From Sisyra terminalis (lineage: Eukaryota > Arthropoda > Insecta > Neuroptera > Sisyridae), in contig OY292277.1 of assembly GCA_958496175.1 (NCBI GenBank), positions 54,757,050 to 54,821,049 on the forward strand: a DNA stretch of 64,000 bases. The letters run 5' to 3'. Positions 35,805 to 48,593 of the stretch are shown piece after piece. How positions within the stretch are numbered: the stretch's first letter is position 1; each line of letters opens with the position of its first letter. Under the pieces are notes generated by a model, which saw only the letters and a list, made by a program, of their open reading frames with translations, was not told the DNA's origin and made no database searches. The position numbers were made by a program, and so were the translations under genes.

Positions 35805-37321
35805 ATAGGCCAATTTATTTAAAATCTTTCAGGCATTGTTGCTCATCATTTTTTTATTTTTCTAATTGTTTAATTTTTAAGTTCCTTTTTGGTAAACAGT
35901 CACAAAAGCCTATTTGAAAAAAATTAATAAGGTACAGTTTTTTTCTGGCATACATTTAAGAATGGTGGTTGGGCAAATTTCAATGGAAAAGCTGGTGTGC
36001 GAAAAATTTAATTGTCAAGCTATTTTGAAAGATATCAGAATAATTCAGAAACCAGTGAGTTCAGCTTAGAATAATCCTTATGTATACATTAGGGTGATTT
36101 TTTTTTGGGACTATTTTTTTTTGCTCCCATGCCGAAATTTTGTTGGAAATACTTCAAAAAAAAACTCCCTGAAAGTTGGAGCTCTTAATATTAATATTAA
36201 GTAGTCGCTCACAGCGTGTGAATATTTTCCATTTAAAATACACGTAAACTTTGATTTTTTTTTAAATTTTTATAGCTCAGTGGCATTTTATGGTATCGCC
36301 TCGCTCAAAATCGGGATTTTTTTACAATTGTATGCTCTACAAAAGTGCCTATTTTTAATAAGGAATAAAAAATCAATATTTTCTTAAATCTTACTCAATA
36401 ATTCGTGAAAATTTTATAATAAGAGAAATTCAAGGCTCAATATCTCGAGAAATATTGATCTTAGCAATTTGGTTTTCTGGAACTTTTTTGTAGGAAATAA
36501 AATTTCCTATAAATTTGCCTTTTACATTTTTTCTGTAGGTCTTGTAATTCATGAGTTACTGAGAGAAAAACGAGAAATCTATGAAAATTCAAGGTTTAGT
36601 GACCTGTACTACCTCGCCCGTGTAAATTACGATTTTGTCGCAATAGGCACTTTTGTAGAGCATACAATTGTAAAAAAATTCCGACTTTGAGCGAGGCGAT
36701 ACCATAAAATGGCGCTGAGCTATAAAAATTTAAAAAAAAATCAAAGTTTACGGGTATTTTAAGTGGAAAATTTTCACACGCTGTGAGCGAGTACTTAATA
36801 TTAATATTAAGAGCTCCAACTTTCAGGCAATTTTTTTTGAAGTATTTCCAACAAAATTTCGCAATGGGAGCAAAAAAAAATAGTCCCAAAAAAAAATCAC
36901 CCTAGTATACATACTCTTAATTTTCCTACTGTGAAAGAAAGTAGCCATTTTTTTTTAAACAACGTCGAAAAAATCTTAAAATTGTTAATTTTTAAGACAA
37001 TGAAATTTATGAAGGAATACTGAGTAATGATATTTTGTTTTTGAGTTGAATTCGATTATAACAATTGTAACCATGAAACTTTGTAAGCATAAGGATTATT
37101 TATGTTGAATTCACTAATTTTTGAGTTATTCTGATACCTTTAAAATTAATTTGGCAATTAAATTTTCCGCAGGCCACCATTTTAAAATGTCTGCCAGAAA
37201 AAGCTTATTAATTTTTTTCTGATGGCTTTTTGTTATTGTCTACCGATAAGGAACTCGTAATTAAATAAACAGGAAATTAAAAATCTTCAGCAAAAAAATG
37301 AATTGACCCCAATGTATAAGC
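35805..37321. mobile_element. Degenerate long-inverted-repeat element hosting a second palindrome
   Basis: Left part (35805-36088) and right part (about 37060-37321) are diverged reverse complements. They share AATAATCCTTATG, TATCAGAATAA, AAAAATTTAATTG-type and GAAAAAAATTAATAAG segments, with outer ends AGGCCAATTTAT and, inverted, GGGGTCAATTCAT. A younger TA-flanked palindrome sits in the middle. No coding region. An old foldback element whose class is unknown. Confidence 0.55.
36092..36902. mobile_element. TA-flanked palindromic MITE (GGGTGATTTTTT ends)
   Basis: Ends are GGGTGATTTTTTTTTGGGAC and its inverse. TA dinucleotides at 36090-36091 and 36903-36904 match a Tc1/mariner-type target. 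Arms of about 240-270 bp are near-perfect inverted repeats, with AGAGCTCCAAC next to the palindrome TTAATATTAATATTAA, TCACAGCGTGTGA-like and CGCCTCGCTCAAA segments. The interior of about 290 bp is unique. No transposase. Confidence 0.8.
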
Positions 37322-38045
37322 CCCAAAGCTTTAAACGGTTGTGAAGCTTTTGAGCAGAAGTGTACGGATACGATATTGACATGGCGCAGTTTCTTGGCTT
37401 TTATTTATGTAAATTGTTATTGTGTTTTATCAATGATCTTTCGCTTGTAGCGATTGTTAAAATAATTTACTTAGTCTTTGCAACGAGCACAATTTCAATA
37501 ATAAACATTGACATCAAATAATTGTTCGTGTTTATCTTTAATATCTTTATTTTAAAAGCAGAAATTACTACGGCAACTTTTATGACGTACTTTACCTCTT
37601 ACAAGTCATCATGTTCCTCCTTATATCGTAAGTAGGTGTACCAGTATAGCGATACCAACATATTGAATTGTTCAAATATAATTAATGAATTGATTAATGG
37701 GAACATAAAGAAATTGTTTAAAGCTTTAAATAATAAACACGATAAGCAAAAAATAAATATTAATAAGTTTTTCCAATGTTTGTAAACATTATGGATGTCA
37801 GAGATTAAAAATTTGTAAGTTTTGGATAATTCTTGAGAAAATTAGAATTGATAAAAAAAACCAATTAAACATCAAGTTTGAGTTGCATAGGAAAATTGCC
37901 TTATTTTTCAGCCAAGCAATGGAAATTAACGAATGCAATTCGGAAATGCAACGTAAATATTTTTGCATTTTTTTTTTACTAATTGTACAGTCCTTAATTT
38001 TGATATTTTCGTAACTTAATGTTTAAACAATTTTTTTTTTTCTAG
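37322..38045. other. Intron-like AT-rich stretch before an exon candidate
   Basis: Ends in a run of T followed by CTAG at about 38030-38045, a good acceptor tract. Confidence 0.45.
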
Positions 38046-38112
38046 CTGGTCCATGGACGGAGAACAACACTTGCCGAACAGCTCGCACGCCAAAGATTGG
38101 AGAACTTTCGCG
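38046..38112 (+). CDS. Short exon candidate
   Basis: It is bounded by a T-run plus CTAG acceptor and a GTGAGT donor at 38113-38118, and is richer in G/C than its surroundings. It is 67 bp long and open in all three frames, so the frame is uncertain. Entered at phase 1, as the exon at 994-1337 would require, it starts AGPWTENNTCRTART. Entered at phase 0, it gives a helical, charged peptide ending LARQRLENFRG. Entered at phase 2, it begins WSMDGEQHLPN. Its last bases and donor (TCGCG/GTGAGTTC) resemble those of the first exon (CCGCG/GTGAGTTC), so it could also be an alternative exon joined to the same downstream exon. Function unknown. Confidence 0.5.
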
Positions 38113-40769
38113 GTGAGTTCATTTATCATCTGAAAACGCAATCCCTGTCCAATTAACCCATCGAAACTCTGGCATAATATCTTTAGTTAGCACTTTAATT
38201 GAATTATATTGGTCACTGAGCTCTACTGATAATTGCTATTTCGATCCCAATTGATACAAATTTTCGCTCTCTCTATCTACACAAAACGCAAACTCATTGA
38301 ATTATTCGTTGACTTTGGAGCGCGCCCAATTCGATCCCATTTTCCCATTAAGAGTTTTGAGTCTTAATATAATTAATTTGGTTGATTATAAGCTGCGGCA
38401 AAACTGTGAGTGAAATGTCTGTTCACATTTACGAGGATTTTCTCTGAAATGAAATTAATCTACTTGTTAGAAATTGTACTACCCACCACGCGTGTGTGAC
38501 AAGTTCCACCCCTCAGAAAAAGGAAACAGAAACAATTTACATAATGATCAAACAATTTCGATTTTCGTTTGGAGTATATTGTCGACAATAAAGCGGTAAT
38601 GTTTAATGCCTCAACCACATTTGCTTTTGACATTCAATTGCCGCCACAGAATCAGGGTAAATTGGGAATTATATCAAGTGATTAACTGGAGATTCGGGAA
38701 GATTTTCCGGGAGCTTGTTGTCAAGTTAACATTGCTATATATGAGAGATTATTATTGTTAAAATTCACTTCTCAATTATTTGCGATAGAATTTTGTTTGA
38801 ATATTTTACTAAAAGATATTTATTTTCATTGCATGAAGTTTTAATATCTTAAAATTAAATCAGTATGACACTTTATTAATTAACAAGAGAACTATCGTAT
38901 TTTATCAATCGAATGAGTAGGATTTAACATTTCATGTTACATTGCAAGTGGAATTAATCTTGAGTCTCATCATCCGGCTGAGCAGAATGCAATGCAATGC
39001 AATGCAATGCAATGGAAAAAAAAAAAACTAACATTGCAATGACAACGCACCACGTAATTGCATTTATGCAAATAAGTGTTCACCTAAGATCGACCAATGT
39101 GCAAATGAAACATAAACAATTAATATCTTGCAAATAAACAGTGAAAAATGTAGGAAGATCGTTGACAAATAGTAAATTACTAATATTGACTCGTTTTAAT
39201 TTAAAAATTAGTTTTATTGAACAAAAAAAAAAACGCACAAAACAATTTAAATTAAGTAGTTTTAAATTATTCAAAACTGTTTACCATCTTATGATTTCAT
39301 GCCACTGAAAACTTATGAATTTAAAAACTTATTGATATTGTTAAATGTTTGATTTGAATTGGTACCTAGAAAAAAATGTTTCAGTTCTGCAGTTATTATA
39401 TTCTGATATGAAATAAAAATGACATAAAACATTTCTACACACCTGCGAATAAAATTATTTTTTATCTCCGAAAAACGGTGAGTTTCGGAAACCCAAAATA
39501 TTAAAAGGAAAAAAAAATACTTGCCCGAGAATAAAAGCCATAAAGGCATATGGAAAATATGTTTAGACTTGATGATTTTTTTCATTATCATAAATGCTTT
39601 GACATATTTTCTTCTTCCACATTTTCCGTCGTAACGTGCCATGCATTATATCGAGATGCTGTGATACAATTTCTCCTCGTAGAAGTTATCATTAAAATTA
39701 CCTGCAAATGGAAATTGGAAACTGAGTTCAATTTTAAGGCAGAAAAAAAAAAAGAAGAAATTAACTTGGAAAATCTAATTTGAAAAATTAGGCCAATCGA
39801 GTGAAATACGTGAAAGATGACGCCCTCAATTTTTATGCTTGGAAAATTTATAAATGGGCTTTTCTCGTTTGGCGATGAAATAAGATGAACCCCCCGGAAA
39901 AGTGGGGGGAGTGGGTGCTAAAGAGCAATGAGGACGGAAACGAGAATGATTCGTAGACAGGATGCGGGAAATGGGAAAAGTCATACGGTCTTTTGTGGGG
40001 ATGTTATTTCGTGTCTCGTTTTCAATATGAAATTTATAATTTTCTCATTTTCAATCAATATTACATTGAGAAGAAACATGTTTCAACATTATTGTCTCGA
40101 GATTTACAGAAACAAATATACTTACGTACTAAATTTTGACCAATTTACCATAGAAATAACATAACTTTGAATACAAAGCAAGCGTAATAAACAGTTGATA
40201 AAGAAATGTATATTTTAGTTGCATTTTTTTATGCATATGTACAATGCACATGCATCAAACTTGTTTAAAATCACGAAAAAAAAAATCCCTCGTGGTTGGC
40301 ACTGACAGTTTTTCAAATTGAAATAAATTTCAAACGGGGAGCGACTTTGTGGCAGCTTGGCTGCCGGGAAATGTTCATGTTGATGTGCCGAACGTAGCAA
40401 ACGTTTTCACGTAAAGCTCGAGGAAAATATCAACATAAATATCATCGACTTGAAGCTTTTTCTCATCTCGCATGAAATATGAAAACTCTGACGATTGTCG
40501 CTGGTTTATATTTGATCAAATTTATTTTTACTTCAAAAAATCATTATTTATTATTATTTATTATAGCGAAAGCACAAGAATGCAAAGATCAAATAGGTAT
40601 GTGTGTTGTAACAATCAAATTGAAAATTCCTATCACTTAAGTGTTTCCCGTTCGATTTGTTCATGCATAACTTGATTAAAAGTTCTTCAACAACCAGAGA
40701 TACATTTCGGCTTCAGTAGAAATCAATTCTTGGAAGTTTGAGTTTCAATTTATCAAAATATATATAACT
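38113..40769. other. Intron-like non-coding stretch
   Basis: Contains an AATGC pentamer run at 38986-39010. Other short frames are AT-rich and unsupported. Confidence 0.45.
38986..39010. repeat. (AATGC)5 microsatellite
   Basis: Five pentamer units followed by AATGG. Confidence 0.9.
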
Positions 40770-40770
40770 A

Positions 40771-42322
40771 ACTGATCCCCGCGACTTCGTATGCGTAACG
40801 TATTTTATTTTTCTTATTTCTTTTACGAAAAACATAATCATACTTAAGAACACTTCACACTCTTTAAAAAGACACATTTAATAAACTGTTGCAAAGAATA
40901 AAATAGTTGTATGTAATCATCAATTAAACTTAAAAAAATAATTATAAATATCTAAAAAGTACCTAAAAAAACCGTATACCTACCGTGAATCAATTAATCC
41001 GTAAATCAATCAGCATCTATACATAAATAAAAAATATCGCCAAGTTCAATAAACTCGGTCTTAATTATGACTAAAAAAAGTCGAAAGTTATCAAAACACT
41101 CGCGTCAAAATAACCCCGTCTCACTGTTTCGATTCCCGAATGAACCTTTTTCCAAAAACTATTACACTTTTGCACTGTACAACACAACCGCGAAATTGAA
41201 ATTTGTATAATTGCACGAAACCCAGTTCTTCCATAATCATGTATAACCATTATGTATCTATAAACTTATTATTGAAATATCTGAATTTCAACTATATAAT
41301 TAAACCATATTGGATAGTCCAGAGTTCACCATACACGATTTGGCGTATGCCTTTTGCTCTGGAAGAGGATTTTAAATTTCTTTTATCATTATGATGATAT
41401 GATTATTTATTATTTATCATTATGATGATTTCTGGCTGGAATTGCGAATGTTTTCACTTGCAAATAAAAGATATTGTGCGCCCCCCCCCCCCTAAGAAAA
41501 AAATCCTGAATCCGCCCTTGTCTGTTAGGGTAGGAATTTTCAAAAAAAAAATCTTATCACATGCCTATAAGGAATTATAAGGAATACACCGAATATTAAA
41601 GTTTCATCTGGCAGAGGAGATTTATAATTACACGATTTTATATATGCACGGTTTTAAAAACGTATTGACTGTAAGCTTTATTACTATTATTATTATTATT
41701 ACTATTACACTTTTTTCGTTAATATTTCCTTACTGAAGAACTCTAAGGATCTATTTACAACAATTTTGTAAAAAAAAAAGCTTATTGTCAGATTATTATC
41801 TATAAAAACATTTATATTTCAAAAAGGCAATTTTTTGTACTTTAAATTTAATTACTGTGCTTTTTATTAGTTTAACTAAAAATATTAATACAGATCATTT
41901 TTTAACATTTAAATACCTTTCCAATGATATATAACTCGCCTGTCAAAAGTAAATTTTTTTTTCATCCCTCAGTTTTTACGTAGGGGGTACATTCCGTTAT
42001 TATTTTTAAGGAATGATAAGGAGCCGAACGTGTGTGGGTAATTGTGTTGTATCTTAATATAAAGTTTCATTAAATTCGGTTGTTCCGTTCTTTAGTTAAA
42101 TCACCAGCGCACGCGATGTAAGAAAGTTTTTTGGTAATTTTTTCACACATTATTGGAGTTTTAGTATGGATTCCTAATTTTTAAAAAAATTCAATATAGC
42201 CTATGTTCACTGGAAATAGTGTAGCTTCCCAACAGTGAAAGAATTTTTCAAATAGGTCAAGTAGTTTCTGAGCCTATTCCAAGCAAACAAACAATCAAAT
42301 CTCTCCTCTTTATAATAATAGG
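40771..42322 (+). repeat. Family A repeat, copy 6
   Basis: Head ACTGATCCCCGCGACTTCGT at 40771, tail CTCTTTATAATAATAGGTAT, about 1.55 kb, with the 63-codon frame at 41203-41394. A C10 run lies near 41481-41492. Confidence 0.85.
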
Positions 42323-43170
42323 TATACATAGGTAATGCATTTAAACTTAGATGCTGAAAATTTAATTCCTTGCAATTTTAAAACTGTTCCTCAATTCTTA
42401 AAAAAAAACTTATTCAAACTCGGAAATTAAAATTTTCAATGTAAAGAAGAAAATTTCAATTACTTATCATTTCACTCAATTATGAAAAATTCATCGTCAC
42501 AATTTCTCAGTTGTACTCAATTGTTTGCTTCATTCCTATCAAATCTAAAATCAAATCAGACAAGACATCAGACTCAATTACGTTTATTTGATATTTAACC
42601 TAATTTTTTTACACTAATTGAAAATCGATATTAAGAAATATATGGTAATACAATTTTCATAATATTCTTAGTTATAATCATCGTAATTTGCGGATTAAAT
42701 GAGGTGAAAACTAAATACAATTAAATTAAGTTTCACTTGAAGAACTCGAAATAAAGCGAAAACATTTCATAAAAAGAAAAGTAACAATGAATATAGCGAT
42801 AGGAAGGATGTTTATTAAATGTGCATGATAAAATAGTTAATCTTGACGAGAAAAAATATATAAGAAAACTACTTAAAAGATGTCTAGACTAATGAATTTA
42901 TCAGTCGTAAGAAATAAACATTTTTGAATATTTTTCTTTTTTCTTCTTGAAGGAATACTTCTTTAGCAGCGTTATGAAAAAAAAAACTGACTTAATTTTT
43001 TAATAATATTTTATATTTTTAAAATCCATTAAAAAATTATTTTTTTATATTCAATATCTATATTAATACACAACTGATAATTTGCCGTGATATATTTTCC
43101 GCCCAATACTGACACAACAACTGACTAATGATAAAAATTGGCAATTGATTGAATGAAATCAAAATTACTG
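42323..43170. other. AT-rich non-coding stretch
   Basis: Nothing recognised. Confidence 0.4.
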
Positions 43171-43226
43171 TTGAAACCATAGCAACAATCATTCTTTGAA
43201 TTGAATGATTGTTGCTATGGTTTCAA
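43171..43226. repeat. Perfect 24-bp hairpin
   Basis: The 24-bp arm 43171-43194 (contains ACCATAGCAACAATCATTC) is exactly inverted at 43203-43226 around an 8-base loop. The perfect match in otherwise diverged DNA is unusual. It could be a recent fold-back event, the centre of a small MITE, or a hairpin RNA source. Confidence 0.75.
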
Positions 43227-45404
43227 TGAGGCAATATTGTATTTCACTCACACGTATGTGCTTACAATATGTTTTTCTATCTTACGGACATTTATATTTT
43301 TTTACACAAAACAATTGGAATAGGCGGAAAACGACATTATTAAAATATTATTGTTTGATGAAGATTAGCGTCGAAACAAATACAAAGCGGAGAACTCTCA
43401 AGAGAATAATCTTTGATTAGAGGAGTCCTTCGTTTTTTTAATCCTATTAACATTATTTATTTCGTTATTTATTAAAACGAATAGTTAAAAGCTCAAACAG
43501 CTTTTCATTTCCTGGAATTGAAAATAAATTTAAAGTACAAACAAAAACAAGATGAAATGAAAAACTTGTAATTTCATCTATAGATCAAACAGATTGCTTC
43601 AAATTTATATATAGATATATTTACGAAGCGGAAAAAACTGAAATCCTTGATAATATTGTTGGCAGATTGTAGAATGTAAAGCATGATGTAACCCTTTTCT
43701 GATGAAAGCAGGTGGTTTGTTTCAGGAAAACCGAAAGCTCATCAAGCGTGACGATGCTTTCATTGCATTTACCTACAATGGTAAGACTTTGATGGAAAAC
43801 AATTAAAAAGTTACAAAACGAAAAAAATAATACTGGGAATTATTTTTTGATGACAAAGATTTGGATTTATTTTTGTGATTTTACTTTTGATTTAGGCAAA
43901 TATTTTATCACATATTATGCGTGACCTATTTAGTCAGTGTGTGGACAGCTTTCGTTTGAGTGACACAGTCTTGCTATAATATGACGATGAAAAAGCTTTC
44001 ACTTGAGTACGATTGAGCTTTCCGTTATGATATGTACACAAAAGGAAATATAAAAATATATGACATGTAAATATCTGTCTATTTAGAAATACAAAAACCA
44101 AGTCTTTTGTGTCAAATAAAATACCCGGAGAAAAAAGCTTTTGACCATTTGTATGTACATATTTATATGCATAGTTTGAAGTTATGGTTTTGTACACAAA
44201 TTTATCACTTAAAAATTCAATGTTTGTTATTATTTTGGGGAATATTATGGATAAATGAGGTTGAAAACAATTTTGAAGGAATGTAACAATGTTTCTCTTA
44301 ATGATTAGTAGATTATAAACTTTAATATGACTCAAACCAATTTGTAGACAGAAAGATATAATTTTTTTTCTTTTCACTAAGAATTTTAATTTTTCCCTCA
44401 GGATAGCTTTGAATAAAACACTGGCTTCTTTTATTAACTAAAAACGACGTAAAAAGCAGAATTTTCTTTTCCACTTCCCCCCATCAATTGACGTCGAGCT
44501 TTTTCTCCTGTTAATTGCATTGCATGAACGTAGAATGGGGAAAAAAAGACAAAGAAATGAAACGAGTAGATAGGACAACAAGAACTTTTCTAGGTTCTGC
44601 ATAAGATCTAATTAAATTCAGCTTCCTTTTATTGTGCGGCGACCATTTAGAAAATTTAATTTTACATGCAAGTTTTGCGAAAACGGAAGTGGAAGAAGTG
44701 GAAGGCTTCCAAATGGCTAAATTTATAGTTTTTAATGTAAGCGAAACATTTATTTATTATTCCATTTATTAGGGCGAATACGTTGTAGGTTTTCACATCC
44801 ATTTTGCCGACGAAATAAGATGAAAACTATGCAAATTCTAAAAGTTTGTGTGTAACATTTATACGCTAGAAAATGGTGAATGAAAACGTAAATTAGTTTA
44901 ACGCCTAATGTGACGAAAATCAATGCTTAATCTCGTCCTCATTTATATCTAAATCAAATTGAGATAGAAAGTTTGCCAAACAAAAAAAGAGAATTATCTG
45001 TGGAAATTTTTTTGGGAATAAATTATGCGGAGAATGTTGGAAAAATTGTGTCAAGATTCGGCATTAAACCATTGGCCCGATAGTTTTTTTGTTAACCGAG
45101 AACGCCAATATCTTGTGGAATGTGTGCCAAGGCGAAATAAAAGCGCAGCACTCTAAACGAGCTTTGAGAAGTTTATGTTTCAAGTTCATTATTGTTCGAT
45201 CGGTTGTAGTGTGTACTCTATTGAGATATGGCACGAGATGTTTGGAAAATATTTACGATTTTTCACTTGGGGGTAGTTAATTAAATTTCAATTATTGTAA
45301 AATAGATATTATGTGCACAACTTTATGTTTTAATCTGAAGTTGTGCTGTAGGATGAAACAAGCATTTATTTGTTTTTTAAAATCTTTTATAGCCATATAG
45401 CAAA
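43227..45404. other. AT-rich non-coding stretch
   Basis: Frames at 43934-44377 (-) and 45089-45280 (+) lack domain, codon or splice support. No gene claimed. Confidence 0.4.
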
Positions 45405-46800
45405 TTAGCTGATCCCCGTGACTTCGTCTTCGTAACGTATTTTATTTTTCTTATTCTTTTACGAAAAATATAATCATACTACATCATACATCAAATAAAA
45501 AAATCGCCAAATTCAATTAATTCGGTCTTAATTATGACTAAAAAAAATCGAAAGTTATCAAAATACTCGCATCAAAATAACCCCATCTCCCTTTTTCGAT
45601 TCCCGAATGAACCTTTTTCCAAAAACTATTACACTACTGCAATGTACAACACAACTGCGAAATTGAAATTTGTATAATTGCACGAAACCCAGTTCTTCCA
45701 TAATCATGTATAACCATTATGTATCTTTAAACTTATTATTGAAATATCTGAATTTTAACTATATAATTAAACCATATTGGATAGTCCAGAGTTCACCATA
45801 CACGATTTGGCGTATGCCTTTTGCACTGGAAGAGGATTTTAAATTTCTTTTATCATTATGATGATATGATTATTTATTATTTATCATTATGATGATTTCT
45901 GGCTGGAATTGCGAACTTTTTTCGTGATCCCTTTCACGTACTTGCAAATAAAAGATATTGTCCCCCTCCCAAGAAAAAAATCCTGAATCCACCCTTGTCC
46001 GTTAGGGTAGGAATCTTCAAAAAACAATCTTATCACATGCCTACTTCCTATAAGGAATACACCGAATATTAAAATTTCATCAGTCAGAGGAATATTTAAA
46101 TACACCATTTCGCACCAAATGCACGGTCTTAAAAATGTTTTTATTTTAAGCTTTATTTCTATTATTATTATTAGTATTACTATTACATTTTTTTCGTTAA
46201 TATTTCCTTACTGAGCAGCCCTAAGGATCTATTTACAACAATTTTGTAAAAAAAAAAGTTTACTGTCAGATTATTATCTATAAAAACATTTATATTTCAA
46301 AAAGGCAATTTTTCGTACTTTAAATTAAATTACTGTGCTTTTTAATAGGTCAACTAAAAATATTACTACAGATCATTTTTTAACATTTAAATACTTTTTC
46401 AATGATATATAACTCGCCTATCTAAAGTACTTTTTTTTTCATCCCTCAGTTTTACGTAGGGGGTACATTCCCTTATTATTTTTAAGGAATGATAAATAGC
46501 CTAACGTGTGTGGGTAATTGTGTTGTATCTTAGTATCAAGTTTCATTAAATTCGGTTGTTCCGTTCTTTAGTTAAATCACCAGCGCACGCGATGTAAGAA
46601 AGTTTTTTGGTAATTTTTTCACACATTATTGGAGTTTTAATATGGATTCCTATTTTTTTTGAAAATTGAATATAGCCTTTGTTCACCGGAAATAGTGTAG
46701 CTTTGCAATAGTGAAAGAATTTTTCAAATCGGTCAAGTAGTTTCGGAGCCTATTCATAGCAAACAAACAATAAAATCTTTCCTCTTTATAATAATAGATG
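45405..46800 (+). repeat. Family A repeat, copy 7
   Basis: Head TTAGCTGATCCCCGTGACTT at 45405, tail CTTTATAATAATAGATG at 46800, about 1.40 kb (short form as copy 4). The 63-codon frame is at 45670-45861. Confidence 0.85.
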
Positions 46801-47866
46801 AAATATCCTCTATCGATTTTTAACTTTCTTACAAAATGAATTTATTAACAATTTTTGTAATGAATTTTAATAAGGAAAAGAAAATATCGTTACTTTTAAA
46901 AGGGATAACTGTTCAAAACTTTTCCTCTATGTGAAGTGTCATTTTTTGATTGAAATTCAAAATTGAAAATTCATTGAATTCGACTCTGTTTTTTGCTCGT
47001 TATCAGAGTTGATGTTTTTATTTGTTAATACCTGTAATTCGGTTAGGAAGGCAAGTGCGGCAAAACATTCCAATGGTAGAGTGACATTGGTCGGTAAGAA
47101 TGAAGACGAGTCGAAGAAAAAAAAGACTATAATTAACACATTATAACTTCGGTGGAATCGTGTAAAATTCGACCCTTGCAGCGTTAAAATTTCAATAAAT
47201 TGTCAATTAAGTGAAATTATAGTAGTCAGAATCGATTGGAAAGCCAGCGATGCTCGTTAAGTTTGAATGTTAGATGGAATCGATTAATGCTAACGGAATC
47301 ACTAAATACGGTTTATTTCCATGATAAATACTAAACGTTTGCCTGCAAACGCATTATAATTATAAATCCAAGATAATGAAACTAATATTTAACGATTATT
47401 ACACGCGTACGAGTTGAAATAACTTGTGATACATTTAGAGATCAAGACTTGTTTTATATATTTTTTTTTTCTCTCGAAACAAGTGGTTGGTCGAGAGAAA
47501 ATTCGATGCAATGGAAAAGGCAGAGAATTGAATTTTTTGAATTGAATTGTTGTGAAATTTATTAGGGGGTCGGTCTGTAGGAACGAACGTTTCTTGGTCA
47601 CGCTTTACCTTCAGCTCAACATTGTGTGGAAATGGAATTCAAGCACGAATTGTCGACTTTTCATAATGCCAACGATTTTTGCTGTTGTAAATACGGGTTA
47701 ATGTCAAAGCTCTCGCAAGCTCCCACTCATACAGAAATGCATTTGACTTTAAGTCATCTTTTTAACTTTGAAAAGTTTAGATAAATTAGTTATTAGTTTT
47801 TTTTTTTTTTTTTTAAACGAACCTAGCTGAAAAAGACAAAACATTTCTCAAAGTGTCGAATTTATA
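46801..47866. other. AT-rich non-coding stretch
   Basis: Nothing recognised. A poly-T run lies just before the mariner. Confidence 0.4.
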
Positions 47867-47941
47867 TTAGGTGTACAAATAAGTTTCCGCCGTTTTTTAA
47901 CACAAATTAAATATTTATTATAGAAGAACGGTAATATAAAT

Positions 47942-48593
47942 TTATTTAAAATATTGCCCATCACTTGCAACCACTTTTTCCCATCTCTCAGGCAGCATTC
48001 GAATCCCACGTCTGAAGAACTCCTTGTCTTTTGAGGCTATCCACGAATCAACCCAATTTTTGGTATCCTCATAAGATGTGAACCGCTGCGCCGTCAGAGC
48101 ATGTGCCATGGACCGGAACAGGTGATAATCGGACGGTGCAATATCTGGTGAATACGGCGGGTGGGGTAACACTTCCCAATCAAGTGTTTCCAAGTACTTT
48201 TTCACGGGAGCCGCAACATGTGGACGAGCATTGTCATGCAGAAGAATATTTTTTCGTGTCTAGAATAGTCTAGAATAGTCTAGAATAGAATAGAGACTGC
48301 TTGCCGAGTGACTTCTAATGTTAGAGCAAGTTCTTTTTGTGTTTGAGATGAATTTTCCTCCAATTCTGCATCCTCGTAAATTTTTGGCCTTCCACTGCGA
48401 TCTTTGTCTTCTACGTCGAAATCACCGGTTTTAGACTTTTGAAACCACTCTCGATACGTTCTCTCTCACTCAAAGCACCCTCACCATATGCTTCTACGAT
48501 CAATTGATGCGCCTCAGCAGCAGATTTCTTTAAATTAAAGAAGTAAACCAATATTTCCCGCAAATGACGCTTACTTGGCTCAAATTTTGACAT
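47942..48593 (-). pseudogene. Mariner transposase remnant, deleted in the middle
   Basis: The N terminus (MSKFEPSKRHLREILVYFF from 48593) is followed by a helix-turn-helix region reading SGRPKIYEDAELE after a frameshift, and by TRQAVS. The frame then breaks at a 10-bp repeat (48259-48293). It resumes in the C-terminal catalytic part with LLHDNARPHV, PHPPYSPDIAPSDYHLF and RWEKVVASDGQYFK. The second and third catalytic Asp (HDN and PSD, 34 residues apart) survive. The first Asp lies in the deleted part. It cannot encode active transposase. Confidence 0.9.
48259..48293. repeat. TCTAGAATAG tandem repeat at the deletion junction
   Basis: Three copies of the 10-bp unit and a partial fourth sit exactly where transposase sequence is lost. 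Confidence 0.85.

Noticed and set aside
43681..43770. Second hammerhead-like pattern (TTCTGATGA ... CCGAAAGC)
   Set aside because: The bases after CTGATGA do not pair with those before GAAA, and the required UH cleavage position would be G. Judged chance.
43934..44377. 147-codon minus-strand frame
   Set aside because: AT-rich codons, no motif, no splice or promoter context; not longer than expected given the number of frames scanned.
48259..48293. CRISPR-like short direct repeats
   Set aside because: The 10-bp units are contiguous without spacers, in a eukaryotic mariner.
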